Below, piece by piece: positions 45,571 through 55,302 of a stretch of 64,000 nt of DNA (positions within the stretch are counted from its first letter, which is position 1; each line of letters begins with the position of its first letter). A program made the translations under genes and the position numbers. Under the pieces are notes generated by a model that saw only the letters and a list, made by a program, of their open reading frames with translations, had not been told where the DNA came from and ran no database searches. This stretch comes from Paenibacillus sacheonensis (GTDB lineage: Bacteria > Bacillota > Bacilli > Paenibacillales > Paenibacillaceae). The stretch lies in assembly GCF_009909195.1 (NCBI RefSeq), contig NZ_JAAAMU010000003.1:434001-498000 (forward strand), written 5' to 3'.

Positions 45571-46290
45571 ATGTCAATCAAAATATTAATCGCGGATGAC
45601 GAATCGAATATTAGAGATGTTTGCACCCGATATTTAGAGCGGGAAGGCTATGAAGTCATCACGGCGGGGGACGGCGAAGAAGCGCTGCGGTTGTGGGCTC
45701 AAGCGTCGCCCGATCTCCTCATTCTCGATGTCATGATGCCGAAAACAAATGGATTTCAAGTCTGCGAGGAAATTCGCAACATGCATGATACGCCCATCAT
45801 TTTATTAACGGCGAGAGGCGAGGAAAACGATCGAATCGTTGGCCTCACCATGGGGGCCGACGATTATATAACGAAGCCTTTCAGCCCCAGAGAGCTGGTG
45901 CTGCGGGTGAAGTCCATTCTCCGCAGGCTGCGTTCCGTTCAATCTCCTAAACAGGAATCGCTTGCTCGAATGGAGAAAGAAACGATCTCTTTTCCGGGAC
46001 TCGTCATTCATTTACCCAGCAGAAAGGTGGAAGTTAACGGCGTTCGGATTGATTTGACCGTTAAAGAGTTTGAGTTGCTTACGCTGCTCGCGACCCATCC
46101 TGAACAAGCGTTCTCGCGCAGCCAGCTGCTGAATAAAGTGTGGGACGTCGATTATTATGGGGATATGACAACGGTAACCGTTCACATCAGGCGTCTTCGG
46201 GAGAAGATTGAAGCCAGTCCGTCGGAACCGAACTATATCAAAACCGTATGGGGCATTGGTTATAAATTCGAAGGGCGTGAGGCGAGATGA
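45571..46290 (+). CDS. OmpR-family response regulator
   Basis: 239 residues. Receiver with D9/D10, phospho-acceptor D53 (LILDVMMP) and K102 (TKPFS), then a winged-helix DNA-binding domain (LTVKEFELLTLLATHPEQAFSR, VTVHIRRLREKIE). It overlaps the kinase gene by 4 bases. It probably controls the Met-rich exported protein downstream, possibly through the palindrome at 47391-47410. Confidence 0.93.
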   Translation: MSIKILIADDESNIRDVCTRYLEREGYEVITAGDGEEALRLWAQASPDLLILDVMMPKTNGFQVCEEIRNMHDTPIILLTARGEENDRIVGLTMGADDYITKPFSPRELVLRVKSILRRLRSVQSPKQESLARMEKETISFPGLVIHLPSRKVEVNGVRIDLTVKEFELLTLLATHPEQAFSRSQLLNKVWDVDYYGDMTTVTVHIRRLREKIEASPSEPNYIKTVWGIGYKFEGREAR

Positions 46291-47345
46291 AGCCGAAACT
46301 TCGGTTCCGGTCTTATTTACTGCTCCTCAACGGAATCAGTATAACGATCATACTGGTAAGCGTCTTCGTCATTTATCGCTATATGCTGCTATCCTGGAAT
46401 GAGTACAGAATCATTACCTTGATCACCATTGGCGCGGCTGCCGTTTCGCTTATTGTTCATGCTTTGCTGACACGTCCTCTTGCCAAATGGATCCAAGTCT
46501 TGGCGAATGATACGCAGCGCCTGGCAGAAGGCGATTTCAATATTGATGTGCCTCGAATCGGGCCTATGGAATTCCAGCAATTGGCCGGCCAATTCAATCA
46601 AATGTCCGGCAGGCTGCGAGATATGTTCGAAAAACTCCGCGCATCCGAAGCGGCTCGTTCTGAGCTCATCGCGAACGTGTCGCACGACTTGCGTACGCCG
46701 ATGTCATCCATTCAATCGTTCGTAGAGGCGCTGCAGGACGATGTCATTCAAGATCAGGAAACATTCGGACGATACCTGCAAACCATTCGACTGGAGACAC
46801 GAAGATTGAATGGGTTGATCGAAGATTTGTTCCAGTTATCTCGAATCGATGCCGGAGTGATCGAATTAAGACAGCAACCGATTGCGGTCGATAGTCTGTT
46901 CGTGGAAGTATTGCAAAGTCACTATATGCTGTTGAGCGAGAAAAATATCGAGGTCGAGGTACGGGTGCCTGACGATACTGGCATCGTGTGGATTGACGAT
47001 TTTGAAATCAAACGGGCACTCGGTAATTTGATGCAAAACGCCATTCAGTACACCGCAGTCTCATCGAGAATCGATCTAGAAGCCAGAGCATGTTCCGATG
47101 GCTTTGTGGAGCTATCCATAAGGGACCAAGGACCGGGAATAGAAGAGAAAGAAATAGAGCGGGTGTTTGATCGGTTTTATCGAACGGACCCCTCACGGCG
47201 CAGAGAAGGCGGCGGAGGCGCAGGTCTTGGCCTGGCGATCGTTCAATCGATTGTTCGTCGACACGGCGGACAGGTCGGCGTAGAAAGCCGGCCAGGAGAA
47301 GGGAGCCGCTTTTGGCTCACTGTGCCTTTGAGGAGAGTCCTTTGA
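46287..47345 (+). CDS. sensor histidine kinase (HAMP, HisKA, HATPase)
   Basis: 352 residues. Two transmembrane helices (about 7-30 and 37-58) with almost no extracellular loop, so it may sense a membrane signal or a partner protein. HAMP domain follows, phospho-acceptor H133 in ANVSHDLRTPMSS, then N-box NLMQNAIQYT, G1 DQGPGI and G2 GAGLGLAIV. Partner of the preceding regulator. Confidence 0.93.
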   Translation: MKPKLRFRSYLLLLNGISITIILVSVFVIYRYMLLSWNEYRIITLITIGAAAVSLIVHALLTRPLAKWIQVLANDTQRLAEGDFNIDVPRIGPMEFQQLAGQFNQMSGRLRDMFEKLRASEAARSELIANVSHDLRTPMSSIQSFVEALQDDVIQDQETFGRYLQTIRLETRRLNGLIEDLFQLSRIDAGVIELRQQPIAVDSLFVEVLQSHYMLLSEKNIEVEVRVPDDTGIVWIDDFEIKRALGNLMQNAIQYTAVSSRIDLEARACSDGFVELSIRDQGPGIEEKEIERVFDRFYRTDPSRRREGGGGAGLGLAIVQSIVRRHGGQVGVESRPGEGSRFWLTVPLRRVL

Positions 47346-47390
47346 AGTTAATTCTTTTGTAAGCCTTGCTTTATTCTTCCTTAAGAGCCG

Positions 47391-47410
47391 TTCGGTATAT
47401 TGATACCGAA
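47391..47410 (+). promoter_or_regulatory. palindrome before the Met-rich protein gene
   Basis: TTCGGTAT and ATACCGAA are perfect 8-base arms with a 4-base spacer, 30 bases before ATG 47441. Suits a dimeric regulator; there is no T-run, so it is not a terminator. Confidence 0.5.
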
Positions 47411-47440
47411 GAACCAAACAACCTTAAGGAGGAGTTTCCA

Positions 47441-47917
47441 ATGATTAAAATGAAAAGAACAATTGCAGCATCCGTTCTCGCCATGGCGCTTCTTGTTCCG
47501 GGCATCGCCGAAGCCAAGGACATGATGCCAATGGAAACGAAGTCAAGCACGATGATGGAACAGGATAAGATGATGGACATGAATAATGTCGTACCATTGC
47601 GAATGTTTGCAGAGACGCTCGGCTATAAAATCATGTGGGACATGAAAGATCGCTCCATTACGTTAACGTACATGGGGACGGACATGAATATGGGCATGAA
47701 TGCGGAAAAGGAGATGTCCGATAAGTCTCCGATGATGATGAGCGATAGGTACACGATCAAATTAATGCTGGATTCGAAAGCGATCATGGTCGGCATGGAT
47801 AAAAAGATGCTAAAACAAGCCCCAATGCTTATGAACGGAAAAGTATATATAAGCAAAGAGGTCGTAACCATGTACTTGCTTGCTCCTTTTATGATGAATT
47901 CCATGAATTCCATGTAG
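47441..47917 (+). CDS. exported Met-rich stalk-domain (copper amine oxidase N-like) protein
   Basis: 158 residues from ATG 47441 (AAGGAGGAG upstream). Signal peptide ends about AEA (residue 24). The mature protein contains NNVVPLRMFAETLGYKIMWD and DRSITLTYMG, the pattern of stalk/copper-amine-oxidase N-terminal domains (VPLR...LG..V.WD). Methionine is extremely frequent (MM, MxxM, MNMGMN), which suggests binding of Cu(I), Ag(I) or protection from oxidation. It follows a two-component pair, a common arrangement for metal stress sensors; that role is inferred. Confidence 0.82.
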   Translation: MIKMKRTIAASVLAMALLVPGIAEAKDMMPMETKSSTMMEQDKMMDMNNVVPLRMFAETLGYKIMWDMKDRSITLTYMGTDMNMGMNAEKEMSDKSPMMMSDRYTIKLMLDSKAIMVGMDKKMLKQAPMLMNGKVYISKEVVTMYLLAPFMMNSMNSM

Positions 47918-47937
47918 TGGATGTCTATATAAAGTCC

Positions 47938-47967
47938 AAGAGGCCCATGACTAGTCATGGGCCTCTT
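47938..47967. terminator. perfect palindromic terminator
   Basis: A perfect palindrome with arms AAGAGGCCCATGACT and its complement. Bidirectional; follows the Met-rich gene. Confidence 0.8.
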
Positions 47968-48001
47968 CATCGTGTGCCATCTGCTTAAAAAGACGCCTTT
48001 T

Positions 48002-48141
48002 TTGGCTTTCCCCGCGCCTGACCTATAATATGTACGGTTCCTTCTTTAATCCGTGTAGTGTGAACGGTTTTCTTTTATATTATCATTTGAATTGAAAATT
48101 CGGAAAAGGAGGATTCGTTTGGTTAAATGTAAACGCTTAAC
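48002..48141 (+). promoter_or_regulatory. xylanase promoter and cre-like site
   Basis: TTGGCT (48002-48007) and TATAAT (48024-48029) are 16 bases apart. Downstream, TGTAAACGCTTAAC (48128-48141) resembles a CcpA cre site, suggesting glucose repression. The leader is about 130 bases. Confidence 0.5.
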
Positions 48142-48167
48142 TTACTTTGGGAGGGGAAGTAAACGCG

Positions 48168-51100
48168 ATGAATAAGCGGTTTAAGCAGATTTTGATGGCA
48201 GTGTTTGCGGTTGTATTGTTCTTGCAGCAGGTTGGGATCATGCAAAAGGCAAGTGCGGCCAGTACGGATGGGAGCTATTTCCTAAAAGTTCAAACCACAG
48301 GCGGGCAGCAGTGGGATGGCGCGCAACTAGACACAGGGGCAAGCGGCTTAAACCTCGTTGCCGGCACGGCCTACACCTTCTCCTATGACTTATACACCCC
48401 CGACCAAGATGTGGCTGGCATCGTTCTACAAACGAACGGAAACTACAACTGGATTAAAAATACGGGAGCTTTAAGCGCGGCAAGCCCCGCTTGGACTTCA
48501 TATACGGCGACCTATACGTATCTTGCGGCAAGCGGCGGACAGATTCAGTTTGTTAAAACCGGCGATAGCGGAGCTACGGACGCAAAGAATATAACGTACT
48601 TCATCGACAACTTTGTCGTAAAAGACGCGGCAACCGGCAATGTTGTATACACGGCCAGCTTTGACGACCAATCTACGGACGGTTTTGCGCCGAATGGGAG
48701 TGCCGCTTTGTCTGCCGTTAACAGCATTGGTGGTGAAACAACACCGACCACAAACCCGGATGTTCTCTCCTTGCCAAGCATTAAGAATACGTACCCGAAT
48801 TATTTGATGGGCAGCATCATCGGACCCTATTACATGCAAAACCCGATCATGTCCGTCCTGAAAGCCCAGTTCGGCGTCGTGACGCCCGAAAACGCGACGA
48901 AGCCGGCTTCGCTGATCGGCACCAGCGACGCTACGCATAACGTTGCGGATCTGAGCTTTAACGAAGCGGACACGGAACTTCAGAGCGCGATCGACAATGG
49001 CCTGAAAATACATGGGCATACGCTCGTCTGGGAAGGGCAGTCGATTCCGTGGCTAAACAACGCCAAGATCTCCGACTCCGACCCGACTCCGTCCAACCCG
49101 GGTCTGACCGCGGCTGGGGCGTATGCGAACATGAACGACTATATCCACGCGGTTCTCTCGCATTTTGACGGCAAGTTCAACGCGGACACGCAGAACATCA
49201 TCTCGTGGGACGTCGTCAACGAAGCGTTCGGGGGTACCGTTCGCGACAGCTCGCTGGATCCGAAAGACTGGCACAGCTACCTGAAGGCCACCCCGTGGCT
49301 GCAGGCGACGGACGATAATTACGTCGAACAGGCGTTCAAGGATGCCCGTGCAGCGGAGCCGAATTACAACGTCCTGTTGTACTACAACGACTATAGCATG
49401 GATGACCAGAACAAGGCCGCGGCAGTTCGCGACATGGTGAAAGACATCAATGACCGTTGGGCTGCGGGACACCCTGGTAAGCAGCTCATTCAGGGAGTCG
49501 GCATGCAAGAGCATAACGGCCTCGGAACCAACCCCAACAATACGCGCAAGACGATCCAGATGTTCAAGGATATCGGCGTCAAAGTCTCTATCAGCGAATT
49601 AGACATCTCCGCCGGCACGGGCGGAACGCAGACTGCCGACCAGAAAACAGCCCAAGCGGCACAGTACGCGCGGTTGATGCAAGTGTATACCGATCCCGCC
49701 TTCAAGGACACGGTGCAGCGCATCACATTCTGGGGACTGACAGACACCAACAGCTGGTTATCTTCCGGCAGCCCGCTGCTGTTCGACGGCAAACTGTACC
49801 CGAAAGACGCGTTCTACGCCGTGATCGACCCGGCCGGATATCTCGCGAATTATCAAGCACCAGAGAAGCCTCCGGGGGGCAAAACCTCGACAGCCGCGAA
49901 GGGAACGCCGAACATCGACGGCACGATGGACGACATTTGGAAGACAATATCGCCAATCGCAATCGATGTTACGCAGGCAGGCAACACGAAAGCGGGGACG
50001 ATTATGCCGACGGCTGCCGCCCGCGTGTTGTGGGACGACGCGAACCTGTACGTATTCGCGCAGGTGGCCAAGGATCCGTCCGAACCGTTGGACAAGGGGA
50101 ACGCAAACCCTTGGGAGCAGGATTCAGTCGAAGTAGTCGTTGACCTGACGAACGGCTCTAGCGCCATGTACTCGAACGCTTCCGGACATTACCGCGTTCG
50201 CTATGACGGCTTTGCGTCGGTAGACGCAGGCATGACGGATAATCAGGGCATTCCAACGAAGATGACCTCCGCGACGACATACGACGAGACGACGAACGCC
50301 TATACCGTCGAGATGCGGATTCCGTTTATCCAGATTACGCCCGCGGTTGGAACTCGGATCGGCTTTGACGTTCAGGTGAACGACGCGAAAGCCGGTGCAC
50401 GCATTGGCGCGTTCGCTTGGAACGACGCTAGCGGAACGGCTTATCAGGATCTATTCAAGATTGGCACGCTGCAGCTTGCCGCAGGGCCCGACACGGTACC
50501 TCCGGTAACCACGGACAACGCCCCAACCGGGTGGCAGACCCATCCCGTGAACGTGGCTCTCCAAGCGACCGATGCAGGCAGCGGAGTTGCTTCCACCTAT
50601 TACAGCCTGGACGGAGGAGCCTATACCTCCGGCGATTCCATATCGATTGCTTCGGAAGGGATCCACGCTCTTCGCTACTACAGCGAGGACCGGGCTGGCA
50701 ACAAGGAAGCGGCGAAGGAGAAGATCATCCAGATCGATCTGACGGCTCCCGCGATCACGATGCCGGACATTGCGAAGGTTCTAATCAGCGATGCCCTGAA
50801 CTACCCGATCGCGGTATCCGATGCAGCTAGCGGCTTGGATTCGGTGTCCGTCACTTTGGACGGAGTGCCTGCATCCACCTTGATTAAAGCGGCGCCGCTG
50901 ACTCTAACCCTCGGAATACACCCCATCGTCGTGACGGCTAGCGATAAGGCGGGGAATTCCGTTACGCTCACAAGTCAAATTACCGTGTATATGGATACCG
51001 CGCATCTGAACTCGTTGTTCCAATACGGCATAGACAACGGCTTCATTACGACGCCGGGGCTGGTAAACAGCCTGTTAGCGAAGGTGAAGCAGGTGCAAGC

Positions 51101-51239
51101 GGCCGGCACCGACGCCAAGAAGGCAGCCAATGCCTTGAACGCCCTCGGCAACGAAGTGAGCGCCCAGTCGGGGAAAGGACTGAAGGCCGGTTACGCGGAA
51201 TTGGTGCAGAGTGTCCTTAAGTCTCTAAGCAATAAGTAA
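48168..51239 (+). CDS. secreted modular GH10 endo-1,4-beta-xylanase
   Basis: 1023 residues from ATG 48168 (GGGAGGGG upstream). Signal peptide of about 29 residues (ends ASA). Modules in order: a CBM4/9/22-like domain (about 32-180), GH10 barrel (about 190-570) with acid/base E352 in WDVVNEAF and nucleophile E477 in ISELDIS, CBM9 (about 578-770, PNIDGTMDDIWK), an OmpL47-type Ig-like domain (about 774-865, ATDAGSGVASTYYSLDGG), a second Ig-like domain (about 866-945) and a C-terminal FIMAH-type helical domain (about 946-1023). There are no SLH repeats. It attacks xylan outside the cell and feeds the transporter encoded next. Confidence 0.95.
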   Translation: MNKRFKQILMAVFAVVLFLQQVGIMQKASAASTDGSYFLKVQTTGGQQWDGAQLDTGASGLNLVAGTAYTFSYDLYTPDQDVAGIVLQTNGNYNWIKNTGALSAASPAWTSYTATYTYLAASGGQIQFVKTGDSGATDAKNITYFIDNFVVKDAATGNVVYTASFDDQSTDGFAPNGSAALSAVNSIGGETTPTTNPDVLSLPSIKNTYPNYLMGSIIGPYYMQNPIMSVLKAQFGVVTPENATKPASLIGTSDATHNVADLSFNEADTELQSAIDNGLKIHGHTLVWEGQSIPWLNNAKISDSDPTPSNPGLTAAGAYANMNDYIHAVLSHFDGKFNADTQNIISWDVVNEAFGGTVRDSSLDPKDWHSYLKATPWLQATDDNYVEQAFKDARAAEPNYNVLLYYNDYSMDDQNKAAAVRDMVKDINDRWAAGHPGKQLIQGVGMQEHNGLGTNPNNTRKTIQMFKDIGVKVSISELDISAGTGGTQTADQKTAQAAQYARLMQVYTDPAFKDTVQRITFWGLTDTNSWLSSGSPLLFDGKLYPKDAFYAVIDPAGYLANYQAPEKPPGGKTSTAAKGTPNIDGTMDDIWKTISPIAIDVTQAGNTKAGTIMPTAAARVLWDDANLYVFAQVAKDPSEPLDKGNANPWEQDSVEVVVDLTNGSSAMYSNASGHYRVRYDGFASVDAGMTDNQGIPTKMTSATTYDETTNAYTVEMRIPFIQITPAVGTRIGFDVQVNDAKAGARIGAFAWNDASGTAYQDLFKIGTLQLAAGPDTVPPVTTDNAPTGWQTHPVNVALQATDAGSGVASTYYSLDGGAYTSGDSISIASEGIHALRYYSEDRAGNKEAAKEKIIQIDLTAPAITMPDIAKVLISDALNYPIAVSDAASGLDSVSVTLDGVPASTLIKAAPLTLTLGIHPIVVTASDKAGNSVTLTSQITVYMDTAHLNSLFQYGIDNGFITTPGLVNSLLAKVKQVQAAGTDAKKAANALNALGNEVSAQSGKGLKAGYAELVQSVLKSLSNK

Positions 51240-51305
51240 GTTGAAGCAGCAAGTAAGCTGAAGCAGCGGTGCGCATTGAAGCTGCAGGATACAACTGCAG
51301 CGCAG

Positions 51306-51343
51306 AACTGCCCGCATGCGATTATCGCGCGCGGGCGGTTTTT
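51306..51343 (+). terminator. terminator of the xylanase gene
   Basis: AACTGCCCGC (51306-51315) pairs with GCGGGCGGTT (51331-51340), then TTT. Confidence 0.85.
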
Positions 51344-51424
51344 GATTTTCCGGCAAAGGACGGCCATGAGCATCTATAAGCGATCAACTAGTAAACGATC
51401 GTTAAGTAAGTAAAGAGATGCGCG

Positions 51425-51454
51425 TTGTTCGCGGGTTTTCCGGATGCCTATAAT
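51425..51454 (+). promoter_or_regulatory. promoter of the locus C transporter operon
   Basis: TTGTTC and TATAAT separated by 18 bases, followed by GAAAGCGTA. Almost the same arrangement recurs at 56895-56924. Confidence 0.6.
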
Positions 51455-51490
51455 GAAAGCGTATCCATAATACAGCAAAGGAGAGTCGCG

Positions 51491-52411
51491 GTGCGCATGC
51501 GCAACTTCGGTATCAGAAGCATGTCGATGAGAAAATTTTTATATATATCGCCTTTTATGGTTCTTCTATTCACGTTTGCCTATTACCCGCTATATGGGTG
51601 GGTTTATGCCTTCTTCGACTATACGCCGCCGATTCCGCTGTCCCAATCGCCGTTTGTCGGATTGCGATGGTTTCGGTCCCTGGTCGAAAACCAGGTAAAG
51701 ATCGATCAGCTGCTGCAGGTGATCAAGAATACGTTGGGCATGAGCGGTCTGAATCTGCTGTTCTCTTGGCTGCCCATGGTGTTTGCCATCTTTCTGACCG
51801 AGATCAAGGCCGTTCGTTTCCGGAAGTTCATCCAAACCGTCACGACCCTTCCGAACTTTATCAGCTGGGTATTGGTCTATTCGCTGGCCTTCTCCATGTT
51901 TTCCAGCGAAGGGATCGTGAATGGCATGCTCCGCCAGCTGGGAATGACCGATTCGCCGATTTTATTCCTCCAGAACTCCGACCATGTGTGGTTGACGATG
52001 TGGTTGTGGACGACCTGGAAAGCGCTAGGGTGGTCGGCCATCCTGTACATCGCCGCGATTATGGGAATCGACGATTCGCTTTACGAGGCGGCCCACGTAG
52101 ACGGCGCGACAAGGATGCAGGTAATCCGGCATGTCGTTCTGCCGAGCATGCTGCCGACGTATTTTGTGCTGCTGATGCTGCAAATCGCCAGCTTCCTGAA
52201 CAATGGTCTGGAGCAATATTTCGTTTTTCAGAACGCGTTCAACAAGGACAGCATTCAGGTTCTGGACTTGTACGTGTATAACCTGGCCATGGGCGGAGGC
52301 AGCTATTCCGTGTCCGTCGCGATCAGCATGCTGAAGAGCGTAATCAGCGTCGTGCTTCTCTTCTCGGTGAACGGCCTGTCCAAAATGTTAAGGGGAGAGA
52401 GTATCGTATGA
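51491..52411 (+). CDS. LplB-type sugar ABC permease
   Basis: 306 residues from GTG 51491, 7 bases after AAAGGAG; ATG 51497 is the alternative. Six membrane helices, EAA loop EAAHVDGATRMQVIR and the end LRGESIV. A clear paralogue of the 8698 permease. Overlaps its partner by 4 bases. Probably imports xylo-oligosaccharides released by the upstream xylanase. Confidence 0.93.
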   Translation: MRMRNFGIRSMSMRKFLYISPFMVLLFTFAYYPLYGWVYAFFDYTPPIPLSQSPFVGLRWFRSLVENQVKIDQLLQVIKNTLGMSGLNLLFSWLPMVFAIFLTEIKAVRFRKFIQTVTTLPNFISWVLVYSLAFSMFSSEGIVNGMLRQLGMTDSPILFLQNSDHVWLTMWLWTTWKALGWSAILYIAAIMGIDDSLYEAAHVDGATRMQVIRHVVLPSMLPTYFVLLMLQIASFLNNGLEQYFVFQNAFNKDSIQVLDLYVYNLAMGGGSYSVSVAISMLKSVISVVLLFSVNGLSKMLRGESIV

Positions 52412-53373
52412 GCGCTAAATTGGCCGACCCTGTACCGAGTGCGGAGCATCGGAGCCGATTGGAGAAGAAGACGGGCTTTCGGCTCAGCGCGACGGACAAA
52501 TTCATTTCGGTTGTCATCTATACGCTGTTTTCCCTGTTCGCCTTTGCCTGCGTGTACCCCTTTTACTCCATCATCATCAACACCATAAGCGCCAACGATA
52601 TCAGCGCCAAAGGCGATGTCGTATTCTTGCCGAAGCATATTCACTTCCAAAACTACGTGGACGTGTTTAAAATACCGGGGCTTGGCACGGCGGCGATGGT
52701 ATCTCTGGGAAGAACGGTGATCGGAACGTCCCTGACGGTAGGCGCGTCAGCCTTCCTGGGATTCATGTTTACGCAGGAGGATATGTGGGGGCGGAAGTTC
52801 TGGTACCGATTCACGATTATCACGATGTTCTTCAACGCCGGGATTATTCCGTGGTATTTGACGATGCGGTCGCTGCACCTGACCAATAATTTTCTGGCCT
52901 ATATTTTGCCGACGATCGTTGCTCCCTTTTTTATCATACTGGTTAAGACGTTCGTGGAATCGACGCCAAAGGAACTGCAGCATGCCGCCAGCATCGACGG
53001 GGCCGGAATCATGACCCTGTTCTTCAGGATCATACTCCCGATAAGCAAGCCCATTTTGGCGACGGTAGCGATTTTCGCGGCCGTGGATCAATGGAACTCC
53101 TTCCAGGACACGCTGCTGCTTGTGACGGAAAGCAAACTCTACAGCTTGCAGTTTATTCTGTACAACTACATCAATCAGGCGAGTTCCTTATCGACCATGG
53201 TCAACCTGCAGAACGCCGGCTCGACGGCAATGGCCAGCCTGGCGACCAAGCAGACGACGACTTCGATCCGAATGACGGTGACCATTATCGTCGTCGCGCC
53301 TATTTTGCTGATTTATCCGATTTTCCAAAGGTTTTTCGTAAAGGGAATTATGATCGGTGCGGTGAAGGGCTGA
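52408..53373 (+). CDS. YtcP/LplC-type sugar ABC permease
   Basis: 321 residues, second permease of locus C. EAA-type loop HAASIDGAGIMTLFFR and the FVKGIMIGAVKG ending. It has an N-terminal extension of about 25 residues relative to the 9688 paralogue. No ATPase gene follows. Confidence 0.93.
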   Translation: MSAKLADPVPSAEHRSRLEKKTGFRLSATDKFISVVIYTLFSLFAFACVYPFYSIIINTISANDISAKGDVVFLPKHIHFQNYVDVFKIPGLGTAAMVSLGRTVIGTSLTVGASAFLGFMFTQEDMWGRKFWYRFTIITMFFNAGIIPWYLTMRSLHLTNNFLAYILPTIVAPFFIILVKTFVESTPKELQHAASIDGAGIMTLFFRIILPISKPILATVAIFAAVDQWNSFQDTLLLVTESKLYSLQFILYNYINQASSLSTMVNLQNAGSTAMASLATKQTTTSIRMTVTIIVVAPILLIYPIFQRFFVKGIMIGAVKG

Positions 53374-53419
53374 CTTGCGCGTGCACCATTATAATAAATT
53401 GACCATGCGGGGGTAGCGA

Positions 53420-55210
53420 ATGAGTAGAAGCAGGAACGTTGTTAAGAAATCGATGACGGTATCGGCGGTAGGTCTGTTCTTGGTATCGGCTGCATTAACC
53501 GGGTGCGACAGTGGATCGGACAATGCGCCGGCATCGAGCGAGCCGACCGGATCCGGCGCGAATACAGGCGAATCCCAAAACGCCGGCACCGTGGATCACA
53601 GCAAGCCGATCACCATTACCGTATTCGATAATGCGGCCAATTACCAAGGCGAGCAGACAGGGTGGTACGGCAAGCTTGTCAAGGACAAATTCAATATCAC
53701 CTTGAACATTCTCGCACCGCAGGTGGCCGGCGATCAGCTGTACAAGACCCGGACGGCGGCCGGCGATCTCGGGGATCTCCTGATCGTCGATAACAGTCAA
53801 TTGGAAGAACTGATTCCGGCGGGGCTCGTCATGGATATGACGGATAAGCTCAAGAATACGAAGTACCTGTCCCAGTACGTGGACAACCATTTTAAACCGT
53901 TCAACGCCGCCTTCGACAAAGTGAATCCGGAAGGCAAGATTTATGGGCTGCCGACATTTGAAGCCGATACGTCGCCGACGACCTTTTCCGAAGAAATCCC
54001 TTACTCCAGCCCGATCATGCCCTGGGATTACTACAAGGGAGTCGGGGCGCCGAAGCTGAACGATCTGAACGATCTGCTGAACGTCCTGAAACAGATGCAA
54101 GCGAAATATCCGAAGACGCCGGATGGCAAGCCGATCGTCCCCATTACCCTATGGAAGGATTGGGATGGAGGCAGCATGGAGAACGTCCGCTGGCTGGGTA
54201 ACTGGTACGGTTACGAGCAGCCGGACGGGACATCGACCATTCAGTTGAATGCCAAAGGAGATATCGTTCCGCTCGTCGACGACAACAGCATGTACAAGAA
54301 GATTTTGCAGTTTTATTTCAACGCCAATCAGATGGGGCTGGTCGACCCCGACGCGCCGACGCAGGATTGGAACAAAGTAGCCGAGAAGCTAACCAACAAG
54401 CAGGTTCTCCTCTTGTGGTACTCCTGGCAGCGGGGGTTCTATAATTCCATCGAGAGAGGCAAGGAAGGGGACGGCAACGTAGCGGTTCCGATCGCCGATT
54501 CCCGCATCATTCAGAGCAGTGACGCTTATTACGGCAACGGAAGAGTGTTCGCGATCGGCGCGAAAGCGAAGAACTCGGATCGCATCATGGAATTCATGGA
54601 TTGGCTCGCCTCTCCGGAGGGGCTGCGCTATTACACGAACGGCTTTGAAGGCTTCAATTACGAGAAGACGGCCGACGGCAAGTTTAAGCTGACCGAAGTC
54701 GGACAGACCGCTTTCCAGAAAAACACGCCCGTTCCGGCGGAGTACGGCGGCGGCGGATACCAGGACGGCCAGAGCAAGATCAACAGCATGATCATGAGCG
54801 ACTTTGTCATCGATCCGGATACGAAGGAATTCTATAACAGCAATTATTGGAGCGCGACGATCGAAGCGAACAAGACGGCCCTGACAACGGATTGGCAGAA
54901 AGCGTACGGCGCCGAGAACGCGACGGACTACTACCTGAAGAACAACATGATCGATGTCGTGCCTAATATCAACACGAGTCTTGGAACCGATTCGTCGGAT
55001 ATCAAAAATAAACGCAGCCAGATCTCGGACTATGTGAAGAACACCTCATGGAAAATGGTGTTCGCGAAAAACCAAGCGGAATTCGACCAGCTTTGGGCAA
55101 AGCTGCAGAAGGATGTTGACGGCCTCGGCTGGAAGGACGTCGTATCCGCGGATACGGCGAAGGCTCAGAAAATCGTGAAAATGCGTGCCGATGCATTAGC
55201 CGGCAAGTAA
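53420..55210 (+). CDS. large ABC sugar-binding lipoprotein (LplA/YtcQ-like)
   Basis: 596 residues with lipobox ALTGCD and a Ser/Gly/Asn linker. The mature part has GWYGKLVKDKFNITLNI and GDLGDLLIV, aligning with the 10700 protein. Terminal component of the locus C transporter. A T-rich hairpin follows. Confidence 0.93.
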   Translation: MSRSRNVVKKSMTVSAVGLFLVSAALTGCDSGSDNAPASSEPTGSGANTGESQNAGTVDHSKPITITVFDNAANYQGEQTGWYGKLVKDKFNITLNILAPQVAGDQLYKTRTAAGDLGDLLIVDNSQLEELIPAGLVMDMTDKLKNTKYLSQYVDNHFKPFNAAFDKVNPEGKIYGLPTFEADTSPTTFSEEIPYSSPIMPWDYYKGVGAPKLNDLNDLLNVLKQMQAKYPKTPDGKPIVPITLWKDWDGGSMENVRWLGNWYGYEQPDGTSTIQLNAKGDIVPLVDDNSMYKKILQFYFNANQMGLVDPDAPTQDWNKVAEKLTNKQVLLLWYSWQRGFYNSIERGKEGDGNVAVPIADSRIIQSSDAYYGNGRVFAIGAKAKNSDRIMEFMDWLASPEGLRYYTNGFEGFNYEKTADGKFKLTEVGQTAFQKNTPVPAEYGGGGYQDGQSKINSMIMSDFVIDPDTKEFYNSNYWSATIEANKTALTTDWQKAYGAENATDYYLKNNMIDVVPNINTSLGTDSSDIKNKRSQISDYVKNTSWKMVFAKNQAEFDQLWAKLQKDVDGLGWKDVVSADTAKAQKIVKMRADALAGK

Positions 55211-55234
55211 GATCCGACCTAATTGAATCGAGGA

Positions 55235-55272
55235 GGGATATGTATGCGTTCCATCATATATATCCCTTCTTT
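55235..55272 (+). terminator. hairpin between binding-protein and esterase genes
   Basis: GGGATAT (55235-55241) and ATATCCC (55260-55266) followed by TTCTTTTCTT. It probably reduces read-through into the esterase gene. Confidence 0.65.
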
Positions 55273-55302
55273 TCTTGCAAGATATTGAAGGGAGAGATCA
55301 GT

